Assembly (NCBI GenBank): GCA_028023455.1
Contig: JAQFVV010000063.1
Location: 6,303,157-6,367,156 of the forward strand
Direction: 5' to 3'
DNA: 64,000 nt
From: Epiperipatus broadwayi
Taxonomy: Eukaryota; Onychophora; Udeonychophora; Euonychophora; Peripatidae
In this document: positions 1-14,029 of the stretch, piece by piece
Layout of the letters: each line of letters opens with the position of its first letter
How positions within the stretch are numbered: position 1 is the first letter of the stretch
The notes under the pieces: generated by a model
What the model was told of the DNA's origin: nothing
Seen by the model: only the letters and a program-made list of their open reading frames with translations
The model's database searches: none
Position numbers and translations under genes: made by a program

Positions 1-715
1 AACATGGACTTATTGGCTGGGTTTAGATATTAATCTTTCATTAAAAGCAGTAATTAGTTTAAATTACACTTGAAAAAAAATGTAAACAGGTAAAAGGTAA
101 GGGGGAAAAAACATAAGCAAAAGCTTTTTTTAAATGTACTTTTGATGACTAAAATATTGCTCTTACATAATGGTTGTTTATATATATAATGCAACAATTT
201 AAGAAGATCCTTGAGTAATATATAGAAAGGGAACAAAATTTTAAATGGCAGGAACAAAGATTATATATATATATTAATACCATCAAGTGATATATATATA
301 AACTCAGTAAGGATCTCATTGGAGAATTCCAAATAGAAAAAGATTAAATGCATCAGTAATGCTAATTGAAACTCAACTGTAGTAAATAAATACAAACCAA
401 TGCTAGAATATTTTAACAGCATTACCTGTATTTGAAAACACAAAATCTGAATCAAGCTATAAAGATAAAAGGAAATCTTGTTATAAATATATTGATTTCC
501 AAGACTTCTAAACCCTAGCCTTTCAAAAGCACTATATAAAAGTTGATCAATTTTTATATGAACAGTATTCTTTTATATTTATATTTTTAATTTTGTTCTA
601 TATTTTTGCTGGTTAAATGATTTTATGGCTTGAACTTGTTCTAGGTGTGAATCTGAAATGGGCAAACTATTTAACAAACATTTCTAAAACAAATTGTTAC
701 TTTCACATGACTCCA
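1..715. other. AT-rich non-coding sequence
   Basis: No coding region, RNA gene or clear repeat is seen apart from short (TA)n runs near 262-298. The open frames in this stretch are short, low in complexity and look like chance products of AT-rich sequence. Confidence 0.6.
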
Positions 716-718
716 CTA

Positions 719-3241
<2,523 letters not shown>

Positions 3242-4684
3242 ATATATAAAATACATATTTTGCGGGTTCATCCGTGTTAAAAACTTTTAATATCAATTTA
3301 CTGACGTTTCGACTTGGTCACACAAGCCATCCACAGAGTTATAAAAAGGTAGAAAGACGGTTGTAGAGGCGCTACAATCACTGGTTTGAATAAAACATTA
3401 AAAATCCCACCAATAGCAAAAATGTTAAATTTAAGAATGTTTTTTAAAGAAATCTTTCCAAATAGGAGGAAGTTTGCACGTATCATCTCGCTTATTGATA
3501 CAATCTGGCCTTTTAAGTATCTCAATGGCTTCTCTGATTTTGCATTGGTAGAGATTATCACATCTGGATATGATCCTGGTACTAGAAAAATCTATTTTAT
3601 GACCTGAATCTATAGTATGGAGTGAGAGTGCTGATGATGATGAGTGTTGTTTAACTGCATTAGCATGCTCATCTCTCCTAACACTGATGCGACGATTACT
3701 CATACCTATGTAAGAAGCTTTACAATTTTTACATGAGATTTGATAGACACCATGAGATTCAAGAGGGATTGAATCCTTAGGCTTGGTTATTATATTGCTG
3801 ATCTTTTGATGAGCAGAAAATGCTGTATCTATATTATAGCGTTTTAATATACGTCCGATACTGTCTGTAGTTCCTTTTACATATGGAACACAAATCCTAA
3901 TAGCTGACTTATCATCTTTTTGTTTCCTATTTTGTCTATTTTGGGCTTGAAATAAGGCTTTTTTTATAAATTTGTAATTATAACTATTTGCTAATAAAAC
4001 ACTATTAATATGATTTATTTCTTCTTTCAGATGTGTGTCATCTGAAAGGTTAATTGCTCTATTTAAAAGAGTTTTGGCTACAGAAACTATCTGAGTTGGG
4101 TGATGATGAGAATGGAAATGTAAATATCTGTCTGTGTGTGTATCCTTTCTGTAAATAGAAAAAGATAAACTATTTGGTGTTCTGGTGACTAGAACATCAA
4201 GAAAAGGGAGTTTTCCATCAGACTCTGTCTCCATTGTAAATTTAATATGAGGATGCATATTATTTAAATGTAAGAAAAAATCATCTAATGTATTTTTTCC
4301 ATGTTGCCATATGACAAAAGTGTCATCTATGTATCTGAGCCAAATGAGAGGTTTTAAAGATGATGATTCTAAAGCACGAGTTTCTATATATTCCATGAAT
4401 AAATCAGCTATTACTCCTGAGATAGGTGAGCCCATAGGAGTACCAAAAACTTGTCTGTAATGCTGTCCATTGTATACAAAATATGTATTTAAGAGACAAT
4501 GTTTAATCAAAGCAATAATATGGTCTGGTAAATTGCAACGTTGTGAGATTATATTTAAAGCTTCATCAATTGGAATGTTTGTAAACAAAGACACGACATC
4601 AAAACTGACCAGAATGTCACTAGCATTAATTTTTAAACTTTGTAAAACAGAAATAAAATGAAGAGAGTTTTTAATATATATGAT
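3242..4684 (-). mobile_element. Penelope-like element, 5'-truncated copy 1 (minus)
   Basis: This is the left member of a head-to-head PLE pair. Its 3' end lies at the low coordinate, where the non-coding tail holds gaaacgtcag and gatgaacccgcaaaa next to a (TA)n tract. The body encodes the reverse transcriptase palm and a GIY-YIG endonuclease. The 5' end is lost at about 4684, inside the RT domain, directly beside the 5' end of the opposite copy. Truncation at the 5' end is usual for target-primed retroelements. The copy is young: it differs from its partner at only two positions that I found over 1302 bp. Confidence 0.93.
3431..4684 (-). CDS. PLE reverse transcriptase / GIY-YIG endonuclease, N-terminally truncated
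   Basis: An uninterrupted frame of about 417 codons ends at 3431 and is open back to about 4684, with no native start. In order it shows RT motif A (VSFDVVSLFTNIP, catalytic Asp) near 4586-4626, motif B (GTPMGSPISG) near 4410-4440, motif C (RYIDDTFV, the catalytic Asp pair) near 4315-4340, then LPFLDVLVTR and HFHSHHHPTQ, typical of PLEs. The C-terminal third carries a GIY-YIG nuclease: GVY, two CxxC-type cysteines, SYIGMSNRRIS and RRDEH. Full PLE proteins are usually about 700-850 residues, so roughly the first half, including the earliest RT motifs, is missing. The protein would reverse-transcribe its RNA at a nicked target. Without the N-terminus, autonomous activity is doubtful. Three bases of inner sequence (Thr versus Ile codon at 4179) distinguish it from the partner copy. 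Confidence 0.93.
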   Translation of the reverse strand: MIYIKNSLHFISVLQSLKINASDILVSFDVVSLFTNIPIDEALNIISQRCNLPDHIIALIKHCLLNTYFVYNGQHYRQVFGTPMGSPISGVIADLFMEYIETRALESSSLKPLIWLRYIDDTFVIWQHGKNTLDDFFLHLNNMHPHIKFTMETESDGKLPFLDVLVTRTPNSLSFSIYRKDTHTDRYLHFHSHHHPTQIVSVAKTLLNRAINLSDDTHLKEEINHINSVLLANSYNYKFIKKALFQAQNRQNRKQKDDKSAIRICVPYVKGTTDSIGRILKRYNIDTAFSAHQKISNIITKPKDSIPLESHGVYQISCKNCKASYIGMSNRRISVRRDEHANAVKQHSSSSALSLHTIDSGHKIDFSSTRIISRCDNLYQCKIREAIEILKRPDCINKRDDTCKLPPIWKDFFKKHS

Positions 4685-4688
4685 TTAA

Positions 4689-5801
4689 CAACGTTGCAAT
4701 TTACCAGACCATATTATTGCTTTGATTAAACATTGTCTCTTAAATACATATTTTGTATACAATGGACAGCATTACAGACAAGTTTTTGGTACTCCTATGG
4801 GCTCACCTATCTCAGGAGTAATAGCTGATTTATTCATGGAATATATAGAAACTCGTGCTTTAGAATCATCATCTTTAAAACCTCTCATTTGGCTCAGATA
4901 CATAGATGACACTTTTGTCATATGGCAACATGGAAAAAATACATTAGATGATTTTTTCTTACATTTAAATAATATGCATCCTCATATTAAATTTACAATG
5001 GAGACAGAGTCTGATGGAAAACTCCCTTTTCTTGATGTTCTAGTCACCAGAATACCAAATAGTTTATCTTTTTCTATTTACAGAAAGGATACACACACAG
5101 ACAGATATTTACATTTCCATTCTCATCATCACCCAACTCAGATAGTTTCTGTAGCCAAAACTCTTTTAAATAGAGCAATTAACCTTTCAGATGACACACA
5201 TCTGAAAGAAGAAATAAATCATATTAATAGTGTTTTATTAGCAAATAGTTATAATTACAAATTTATAAAAAAAGCCTTATTTCAAGCCCAAAATAGACAA
5301 AATAGGAAACAAAAAGATGATAAGTCAGCTATTAGGATTTGTGTTCCATATGTAAAAGGAACTACAGACAGTATCGGACGTATATTAAAACGCTATAATA
5401 TAGATACAGCATTTTCTGCTCATCAAAAGATCAGCAATATAATAACCAAGCCTAAGGATTCAATCCCTCTTGAATCTCATGGTGTCTATCAAATCTCATG
5501 TAAAAATTGTAAAGCTTCTTACATAGGTATGAGTAATCGTCGCATCAGTGTTAGGAGAGATGAGCATGCTAATGCAGTTAAACAACACTCATCATCATCA
5601 GCACTCTCACTCCATACTATAGATTCAGGTCATAAAATAGATTTTTCTAGTACCAGGATCATATCCAGATGTGATAATCTCTACCAATGCAAAATCAGAG
5701 AAGCCATTGAGATACTTAAAAGGCCAGATTGTATCAATAAGCGAGATGATACGTGCAAACTTCCTCCTATTTGGAAAGATTTCTTTAAAAAACATTCTTA
5801 A
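4689..5801 (+). CDS. PLE reverse transcriptase / GIY-YIG endonuclease, N-terminally truncated
   Basis: The frame is open from the junction at 4689, after an in-frame TAA at 4686-4688, to the stop at 5801. That is about 370 codons with no genuine start, so any ATG or TTG used as start would be arbitrary. It carries RT motif B (GTPMGSPISG) near 4786-4815, motif C (RYIDDTFV) near 4896-4920, LPFLDVLVTR, and the C-terminal GIY-YIG domain with GVY and SYIGMSNRR near 5480-5550. RT motif A, present in the opposite copy, is missing, so this protein lacks one catalytic Asp of the polymerase. It should be dead as an RT, although the nuclease domain is complete. The residue 121 codons in (base 5053) is Ile where the opposite copy has Thr. 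Confidence 0.93.
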   Translation, partial: QRCNLPDHIIALIKHCLLNTYFVYNGQHYRQVFGTPMGSPISGVIADLFMEYIETRALESSSLKPLIWLRYIDDTFVIWQHGKNTLDDFFLHLNNMHPHIKFTMETESDGKLPFLDVLVTRIPNSLSFSIYRKDTHTDRYLHFHSHHHPTQIVSVAKTLLNRAINLSDDTHLKEEINHINSVLLANSYNYKFIKKALFQAQNRQNRKQKDDKSAIRICVPYVKGTTDSIGRILKRYNIDTAFSAHQKISNIITKPKDSIPLESHGVYQISCKNCKASYIGMSNRRISVRRDEHANAVKQHSSSSALSLHTIDSGHKIDFSSTRIISRCDNLYQCKIREAIEILKRPDCINKRDDTCKLPPIWKDFFKKHS

Positions 5802-6032
5802 ATTTAACATTTTTGCTATTGGTGGGATTTTTAATGTTTTATTCAAACCAGTGATTGTAGCGCCTCTACAACCGTCTTTCTACCTTTTTATAACTCTGTG
5901 GATGGCTTGTGTGACCAAGTCGAAACGTCAGTATATTGATATTAAAAGTTTTTAACACGGATGAACCCGCAAAATATGTATTTTATATATTTAACCCGTG
6001 CAAATCTTCGTTTTAACATATATATATATATA
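4689..6032 (+). mobile_element. Penelope-like element, 5'-truncated copy 2 (plus)
   Basis: This is the right member of the head-to-head pair. It begins abruptly at 4689 inside the RT domain, about 145 bp further in than copy 1. It runs through the GIY-YIG domain, the gaaacgtcag tail and gatgaacccgcaaaa, then continues past 5990 with aacccgtgcaaatc and a (TA)n tract. The same terminal stretch is seen, diverged, at the 3' end of the plus copy near 15545-15605, so the extra 40 bp is probably the true element end and copy 1 stops slightly short. Confidence 0.92.
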
Positions 6033-6380
6033 TTAGCATACGTGGGAATTCTAATTTATATAAATAGATCAACTTTATCCATTCAAATTTTTTTTATATG
6101 AATACTATTTGTAATAATAAAATTGCTTTTTTTATTAATAATCTTTCGAAAAACATTTAAATGAAATTTTTAAATCTAGAAATCTAATCCTGAAAGTGCA
6201 TAATGAAAACAGATGTAGAAGTCAAGATTTAAGAATAAGAAAGATTGCGGTTGATTTCACTGCTCAAACTCAATCTACCTTATCAATTCAATTACAAGTA
6301 TAAACTGATGTTGCTACATTTCTCTAATTCTTAAATAAAAATATAGTCTCTCTTTTATCTAATCTTTTTCATGTCTCACT

Positions 6381-6417
<37 letters not shown>

Positions 6418-6634
6418 AAACCATAAAACAATACAGTACTAGATTAAATTCAAAATTTTACCAAAATCCTTACACAACCATGGTTTCATCTACTACAAAT
6501 AGACCTTCTCAAGTGAAAATCAACCTAAAGGAAAACATATATATATACAAACAAACAAACCTTCCCATAATTCATTTCAAACTCCACCTTCCCTTAATAT
6601 CAAAAGAAGTCTTCATAAGATTGATAGCCTCAGA
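6033..6634. other. AT-rich spacer with (TA)n tract
   Basis: No gene is seen. A (TA)n run lies at about 6384-6414. A 72-codon frame at 6480-6698 overlaps a hairpin and has no recognisable domain. Confidence 0.5.
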
Positions 6635-6768
6635 ATCAACACAGGTAATCCCAATCTCAACCTGTTGTCAAGGCAATCCCCTTTTAACACCTTCTTAAAA
6701 GGAAGTTGCCTTGATAATAGGTTGAGTTTGTTGATTGTTTTTGATATTGGGATTATCTAAGTGTTGAT
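6635..6768. repeat. Imperfect hairpin (MITE-like fragment)
   Basis: The segment atcaacacaggtaatcccaa at the left pairs with ttgggattatctaagtgttg near 6748-6767, and caaggcaatccccttttaa pairs with ttaaaaggaagttgccttg in the centre. A third partial match (caacacttagacaatcccaa) occurs near 7299. Such imperfect inverted repeats are common for non-autonomous DNA elements, but no terminal target duplication was seen. Confidence 0.6.
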
Positions 6769-6987
6769 TGTTTTAATGTGTGTAAATATAGTTCTGATTT
6801 ATCACTTTTATATGTGTTTGGCATTAACAGCCATTGTCCATTTAATAGAGGACATTCAATGATGATGTTCCTAAATATTACTATAATGTCAATATTAACA
6901 AATATAAAATGTATGTTATAATTTATGTGCACATATTTTATCCAAGATAATCTTTAATTAAAGCACTCTTCAATTTAATATATATTA

Positions 6988-7160
6988 ATATAAAATATCA
7001 AAACAAAGTTTAAATATACTGAATGAAATTAATTAAACCAAGTATAATTTCGATACATATGCATCATTATTATTACATACATGATGCACACGTTTTCAAA
7101 GTATACTCATTTATTAATTTCATTCAATATATTTAAATCCTGTTTTTGATATTTTATATA
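6988..7160. repeat. Imperfect inverted repeat, about 50-bp arms
   Basis: A left arm containing ataaaatatcaaaacaaag and taaatatactgaatgaaatt pairs with a right arm containing aatttcattcaatatattta and tgtttttgatattttatat. The loop contains catcattattattacatac. This is possibly a MITE; there is no coding content. Confidence 0.65.
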
Positions 7161-7186
7161 ATTATTAGCAATCACAGAATATCAAG

Positions 7187-7275
7187 ATATATAACTCCGT
7201 GGATGATTTGTGTGACCAAGTCGAAACGTCAGTGTATTAATATTAGAAGTTTTTAACCCGGATGAACCTGCAAAA
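7187..7275 (+). mobile_element. Solitary PLE 3'-end relic
   Basis: About 90 bp matches the 3' tail of the PLE at 5900-5970: gtggatgatttgtgtgacc, gtcgaaacgtcag, then ggatgaacctgcaaaa and a (TA)n run. No coding part remains, so this is either a very short 5'-truncated insertion or a deletion relic. Confidence 0.85.
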
Positions 7276-8914
7276 TATATATATATATTAAAACTAGTCA
7301 ACACTTAGACAATCCCAATATCAATAAGCTTTAAATAGTCTATTGCAAATAAAACTTTTCATCAACACTTCTCTGAGAATCAGTAAATAAGAAATTTAAT
7401 ACTCAATGGTCAATCCCTACATCATTAAGTTTATTAAATATATTTCAAAATACATTTAGCTACAGAGTAATACAAGGAAGAAAATTTATAATTATCACCA
7501 CTCATTTATACTTAGAAAATGTATAGATAACTTAGACTAAGTCAAAAGAAATGGATGGCTCATAATATGATTAAGCACAAATATTTTTTTTCAATGTATA
7601 CAATAATAAATTGTTAATTAATAAATCATAGATTTATGCTTTATGCTAGGCAATTATAATAATAATAAAGTTGTACTAACACACATATAATATAAAGCTG
7701 TATAAATTAACAACTTAATAGACTGTTATGAGTTTCTCATTGGAATCATTATATATGTACAATATGCAAACATTATGCAAATGAGTCAATTAACCCATCT
7801 TTTGGATATAGCAAAACATGATTCTTTGCAATTGATGGTGAAGGAGTCTTCTGCTATGAGGTAAGCTTCCTTTACCTTATGTTTAACATCGTGCCTCTCA
7901 GTACAAACCAATTTAGCAGAGGCAGACTGAGGTCCATTCTGGTTTAATATGTGACTTATTATACCTATAATAATAAATTGGTAATGTAAAAGAGAATTTT
8001 ATACTTTCTGCAAATATTATTTCTTATATAACCATCATAAGTAAAAAACTAGATGTTTAAAAAAAGAACATTATTGTGATTTAAAAATCATATATGTTCT
8101 TTACTAATTTTGAAGTCTATATCCAAATTTTAACAAAATATTAATCCTAATAAAATTCAATTAATAATTATTTAAGGTTTTATTTAAAGTTATTATTATT
8201 ATCATATGGAAGATTAGATGTAAGGTATTATTTGATAGAGAGTTGGCGGGTCCTATTGAAGACATTTTTTTAAAGTTATTATATAAAGCTAAAGAAAGTG
8301 ATCTAAGAACATGCCTGCCTAGTCTTGCTGAGCAAACATGGAGTCAATTAAATATTTAGCAATGGCCATGTATATTATTTATTCATGACACTCAAACTTT
8401 ACACATCATGGGATTTATATGCCAAATAGATTACCCGTGATAAGTAACATAACATAAAATTTTACTTTTAATCCTGTACTCATCATCTAATTTAATAACT
8501 AATTAGTCTTTAATGTGTCAGACATAATTGTAAACATGAGCTCTATATTACAATGTACATTTTACTTTTAGTGCAAATAAAGATTATTTTGAAAAAAAAA
8601 AAAAAAAGAAACACTTGTTTAAACACTACTTATAAGATAAATTTGCAATATTCCTTAAATAAATATAAAGCAATCACATGACATATGTGACGACATGGGT
8701 GACTTAGGTTAATTGAAAGATCTAATTAGACCAACAAGCATAAGCAATTAACATATTTTTTCAATATTTATGACATATATTTCAAATATAAAAAATATAA
8801 TTATAGTTTATGCTTGATATATATATAACAGATAATAAAAAGTAAAATGTAATTAAGTAAACAAAGTATATTTTCCATGTATCATAACCATAATTATGAT
8901 TATATATAATCTGC
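7276..8914. other. AT-rich non-coding sequence
   Basis: No convincing coding region. A 15-base poly(A) run at about 8591-8606 could be a decayed retroelement tail, but its source was not recognised. Confidence 0.5.
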
Positions 8915-9600
8915 CATCCAGTGGCACAAACACTTAATATGTATATAATACATTGGAATAAAATTTTATTAATTGACATGAAAAGAGTTTTTATTAGTTA
9001 CTTGTATTAACATATACTTTGCCCAATTATAAGCTTTAATAAAAGTGTAATTAATAAAAATAAAAAAATTCTAATTGTAAAGTATACATTTTATTATCTG
9101 ATGTATTTTATATTCTGTGTACTTTTTATACATTAAGAAAAACATGAAACATGTGTACTATATTTGATTTTAAAATTATTTTTATTTTTGTAATAAAATT
9201 TTTTAAAGTGATAATGGTTTCTAAGCAACATTAGTGAATTTAAAATTAGAGCACAAAGAACTAGAGATAATTTCAAAGGAAGATTAAAAATTTAAATTTT
9301 ATTTTTAGAATAAAAGTACAAATTAACATAAAACAATTCCTGTTTACAAGAAACAGTGGTCATAGGTATATAAGACGGCGTCAATATATTTTTCTCTCCT
9401 TTGAAAAAATTGATTAATTAAATCTAAAATCATCAAGAAAATGAAAGCAGCAGTGACCAATAATTACCTAATACCAAATCTTAAGAAGCCAAATCTAAAG
9501 TTGTCTAAAGCTATTGAAGCCATCAAATACACTTATAAAATATTATTTATGGCAGACTAAAAGCCTTTGGTAAATCTGTCCATCACTAGCTACACTGTGT
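8915..9600 (+). repeat. Diverged duplicate segment, copy 1
   Basis: This segment matches 11305-11985 in the same order and orientation. Shared landmarks include tggcacaa, attaactgacatgaaaag, ggtcata, ccaataatta, aagaagccaaatct, agcatt or agccttt-tg, and catcactag. Identity is moderate with many small indels, so the duplication is old. No protein was recognised. Confidence 0.7.
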
Positions 9601-10511
9601 TCTAAATGGGTGGAAATGTTACTCTGACCAGTTAAATTTGCCTATCTTTAGTCTGTTGCCAAACATTTACTTATGAACTAAATAGCAATTATACTTTTCT
9701 GCCAAATTATCTCTTGATGATTCACAATAAATTCATTCACCAATGAACAGTAAAAAAAATCATCACCCAAAAGATCAAGCAGGAATTGAGAAAACATCAT
9801 ATAAGTTAAGTCATAGAAAAATAAAATATATAAAAAAATATTTATAAAATAAACTGACTCTGAAAAACACCAATAAGACATTTTATATAATTAATTAATT
9901 TATTTATTTATTTATTAATGAAAGGCTTTAAAAAATATGCAAATGAACTGTAAATGTTTTTATTATGTGAATTAATTAATTTTAGATATTTATATAGTAT
10001 TTTTTTTTCTTTTTTTAATCTTTTTTTTTATTTTCTATGTATAATTGGAATCAGTATGTTATGGAAAAACAAAAACAAATTTTAACAGTTTTATTATTAT
10101 TATTACTATTATTATTTTCTTAAAATCTCATCACTTTATTCAAAGTGATTTTTATATTATTCTTAAATCACATTTATGCTAATTGCCTAGAAATAAGCAT
10201 TTCGGCATTCAATGAAAAATAAAATTATAAATAGATATTTCATAATCAGCTGGAGAGTTAGATTTTGGATCACATTACCTTTATCATTGAAATAGTGCAT
10301 TAATTTATTTTAATGCTGGCAACCAAATATAAGCTTCTTTTAATTAAAAGTTATCTCTTTAAAATATTACATTGACTAAATTCATCCAGATGGGGTAGGA
10401 TATTCATATTAGCATGGTTCACATCAAATGCCTGGCGGTATTTTTGGGTTTTTTGTATAACTCCTGCATTTCTCTTTCCAATTTTATGATAAAAATATTT
10501 TACTATGGATG
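9601..10511. other. AT-rich non-coding sequence
   Basis: Contains short (TTTA)n near 9900-9916 and (TTA)n near 10093-10115. No gene or known element was recognised. Confidence 0.5.
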
Positions 10512-10955
10512 ACTGAAACACACAGGCTTATTATATACCTGTGTTTATATATGTAATATATAGGATATATGAGCACGGACTTTCACATGAACCACAACTC
10601 TCCACACTATCTCATAACACTGATACATTCGAACACATATATGTTGAAAAGATAAATAATCACCAATATACATATTTCATGCTAAACCAGCAATCATCAG
10701 TTGATCCAGATTATCATCTCCACAAATATCTGCCATAAGTGCTCAGATATATATTAAGATAGCCAAATCTCATACTTTAATGGACAGGCTTCTATCTACT
10801 CCACACTCCAACTCTTCAACCATCCATCCAATTAAAAATCTGATGATGAAATGCTCAAAGACCATCCTGAGGCTGAGATTCTTGTCACACCCATGTTGAC
10901 CTAAGGTCAATCTGACCTCCCATGTACAGGACATAATCCATTTAATACACATTGA
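10512..10955 (-). repeat. Dispersed repeat family A, near full length
   Basis: Family A is a repeat of roughly 400-480 bp with many copies in this window. Diagnostic blocks, in the orientation seen here, are gactttcacatga, ctatctcata, tgttgaaaagataaat, tttcatgctaaaccagca, atcagttgatcca, aatggacaggcttc and catgttgacc. It is non-coding. In the other orientation one end holds gttcgaacccc, like an RNA polymerase III B box, so a SINE-like origin is possible. Confidence 0.8.
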
Positions 10956-10988
10956 AGAGATGGTCAGACATCTCTACTTATGTAATAA

Positions 10989-11140
10989 CTGAAACACACA
11001 GGCCTATATATACCTGTGTCTATATATGTAATATATAGGGTATATGAGCACAGACTTTCACATGACTCACCATTCTGCACACTATCTCATAACACTGATA
11101 CACTTGAATACATATATGTTGAAAAGATAAATAATGCAAA
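10989..11140 (-). repeat. Family A, truncated copy in direct tandem
   Basis: This repeats the first 150 bp of the neighbouring copy (ctgaaacacacagg through gttgaaaagataaataat) at an offset of about 477 bp, then breaks off at cacaaaaataag-like sequence. The head-to-tail spacing matches that of the family A pair near 40 kb. Confidence 0.8.
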
Positions 11141-11304
11141 AATAAGACATATAATAAAAAAAACAATCACAGCTTACAATTTCATGTAAAAGTGGCTAAG
11201 CAGGACAAAAGTGACAGCTAAAAACAGCATCAGTCAATAAATGATGAAAGTGTTATGAATTGTTATGTTGACTCTATTTTGTTTCTCATTGAAAAGGTGT
11301 TATT

Positions 11305-11985
11305 GTGCCATCAAATGGCACAAGATTATTAATATATTAATAGAACATTGGAACAATAATTTATTAACTGACATGAAAAGGGTTTCATTAACTTCTTATG
11401 TTAGTTTGTCCTGCAATAAATTAAAAAATTTAATAAAAGTATAATTAATTAAAAAAGAGAATTCTAAGTGTAAGAAAAACTTAAAACATAACACATATAC
11501 TATATTTAATTTAAAAATTATTTTTACTCTTGTAATAAAAAAAATTTTAAGAGAGGGATGTTTGGTATGCAATATTAGTAAATTCAAAAACCAAAAACAA
11601 AAGTAGAAACTAAGCTGGAGGTAATTTACAAGGCAGTTTAAAAATATGAATTTAACTCTTAAAATAAAAGTAAAATTTAAAATAAAAAATCATGTTTATC
11701 AAAAAATAATGGTCACATATTAGATTATATAAGACTAGACCAAACAATTTTTTTCACTCTTATATTTTTTCTCTATGAAAAAGTTGATTGGCCAAAAGAT
11801 AGGTAAACCTGATATCAGCAGGAATTTAAAAGCAGCAATAACCAATAATTAGATAATACCGCCAAGAAGCCAAATCTCCTTTATTTAAGTTATGGAATCC
11901 ATAAAATGCAGTTGTGGAATAATTCTCTATAACAGTCTAAAAGCATTTGATACCTCTGTTCATCACTAGTTCCATGTGGGTATCC
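11305..11985 (+). repeat. Diverged duplicate segment, copy 2
   Basis: This is the direct duplicate of 8915-9600, about 2.39 kb downstream. Both copies begin near tggcacaa and end near catcactag. Family A copies lie between the two. Confidence 0.7.
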
Positions 11986-14029
11986 AATCTGCATCAACAT
12001 AATGCAGTTGAAAGTTCATGGTTGAATGTGAGAATCCCCTAGACTTTATGTCTGCATATGCCTACCTTTTATTAGATTGGATGACAGAAAAATGCACATT
12101 TTGTTCAAAACTGAGATGCAGAGTATCCTTCATTCAATATGGCAGGCATAAATAATACGAAGTAGACCATCACTTCAAGTTCAACATCTAAGTCCTTTTA
12201 CTTGAGATCTGTGATTTTTAGTGATAATAACATGGAGCATCTGATCTCATGAGAAAATTGCTTTATTGATAGCATTTCCTCTTTATTGTACTTTTGGTGC
12301 TCCAAAAAATATCATTTTTCTATTTGGATGGATCCTTGAAAGAACCCACATTTTGGCATTTTGCTTTGATGGAAATCATATGTGAGCAAACTTTGCCATA
12401 AAATTTGAATGTAACAACTACTATATTAAAAAGTTTTTCAGTAAACTTTATAACTGTCTTTATATGTAAATCCATGACAAAAAAGAGTAGCAGCTTTACT
12501 ATGGCATATATACTCAGCTCTATTATTCATGTCAGAGTATCAAAAGAATCATTACAGCTTCTAATTGATTAAGTAGATTGTAGCTATGATATGGGCAGTA
12601 AAAATGAGAATTCATCCATCCATAGCATTGTTCTTTTATTTACATCATCTAAACAAATTGCATTGAATCTTCACTGGCAATTTTATAATTAAAGAACCCC
12701 TTAAAAAACATAGCAAAATGTAAATATGTACAAAATCATAGTGAAAATCTAAGAAAGGTGGTAAAAATTTCTTCAGGATGCAATCGGTAAATGATAAAAG
12801 AACCATATGGTACTTTGTTGTTGTTCAATTGTCAAATTTTCTGAATATACAAAACCCATTCATCAAAATATTAATTGAAAGGATTGTTTACAAATAGAAA
12901 TTTTCAATTTTAATTCATTGTTAGTTGTGAAAATAAATTGTTTGTTCAAAAATGATAAACAATGAACTTTGATTGAAATGCTCTTTTGTAAAAATCACAA
13001 ATACTGAAAATTGTTTGGAACGTTTCTGTTTATAAAAAATAGTAATAGACGTTTTTTTAATCACAAATTTTAATAAATAGTGAAAATAATCTGTTTGGAT
13101 TTTTCTAATTATAATATATTCAACACAGCTGTAAACTCAAATCTGTTATGTAGTACCTCTATTATTTGATTAACAGTAAGTTCCTGTACTACATTATATA
13201 ATGCACATCCTACTTTTTACTCTAGAATTTGAAAACAAAAATTGTTGTAGATGTATGAGCAAAAATATAATGGTTATATATACTGTTATATATTTACTTA
13301 AGAAATGTCATAGTATTGATTCTACGTGTTAATATTTATTTTCAATTAAAACTAGTTTATTATTTGGCTGACAGATTTAATCAGACTTGTAAAGATGTAG
13401 ATATTTAGTCTTAAAAGGAAAGTGGAATATAACAAATAAAGATTATTAACATTACATATTAAAAAAAAAATTGTATTTAACGCTAACATATTGTGAATAT
13501 TGTTGTTTAAAATATAGGCCTTTGATTAATGATCTAATGTTATATATCAAAAATAAAAATTTGAGTATGGAGTGGTGACGCAGACAGATTCTGAGCTCAA
13601 ATATTGACACAGTAGAACTCAGCAGGTTAATTATACCATTTCATAAACAGAAATATAACTTGATTAACCCTTCTTTCTCAAGGGTAACATTTAAGAAGAA
13701 GAACTAATTTGTCAAAATATAGATGATGATATGTGTTCGATGTTATTACATCATTATGTGAGACAAGTAAAAACTTATATTGCAACCATATAATTAAATA
13801 ATAAAATATATTTAGAAGTAGCAGTTTATTTTGTAAACAAAAAATGCTACTATAATATACAACATATATACATTAAATGCCCATTAAATATAGGTATGGA
13901 ATTTTGTTTTCCCTTCCTCATTAAAAAATGGTTTTTATCTGCACGATTTCTTTCCCTCTCATGTATCATTTTTCTCTAATCTTTTTTACATATGCATAAA
14001 TAGAAGGGGTATACTTATATATATATAAG
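11986..14029. other. AT-rich non-coding sequence
   Basis: No gene was supported. The 12.0-12.4 kb part is slightly richer in G+C, but both strands are interrupted by stops in all frames. It may be an old element relic. Confidence 0.45.

Larger units (their letters stand above)
3242..5990. repeat. Inverted repeat of two PLE copies, 1302-bp arms
   Basis: Base L of the left arm pairs with base 9232-L of the right arm across 3242-4543 and 4689-5990, with no indel. Only two mismatches were found (3298/5934 and 4179/5053), about 99.8 percent identity. The 145-bp loop (4544-4688) is the extra 5' part of copy 1. Confidence 0.93.

Noticed and set aside
3298-3607. Frames on both strands over the PLE 3' region (and their mirror at 5625-5955)
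   Set aside because: They overlap the PLE coding frame on the opposite strand or the non-coding tail, and appear twice only because of the inverted repeat.
7773-7859. 29-codon open stretch ending at a GAG/GTAAGC-like donor
   Set aside because: Too short, no acceptor or partner exon seen, and no recognisable protein; chance is likely.
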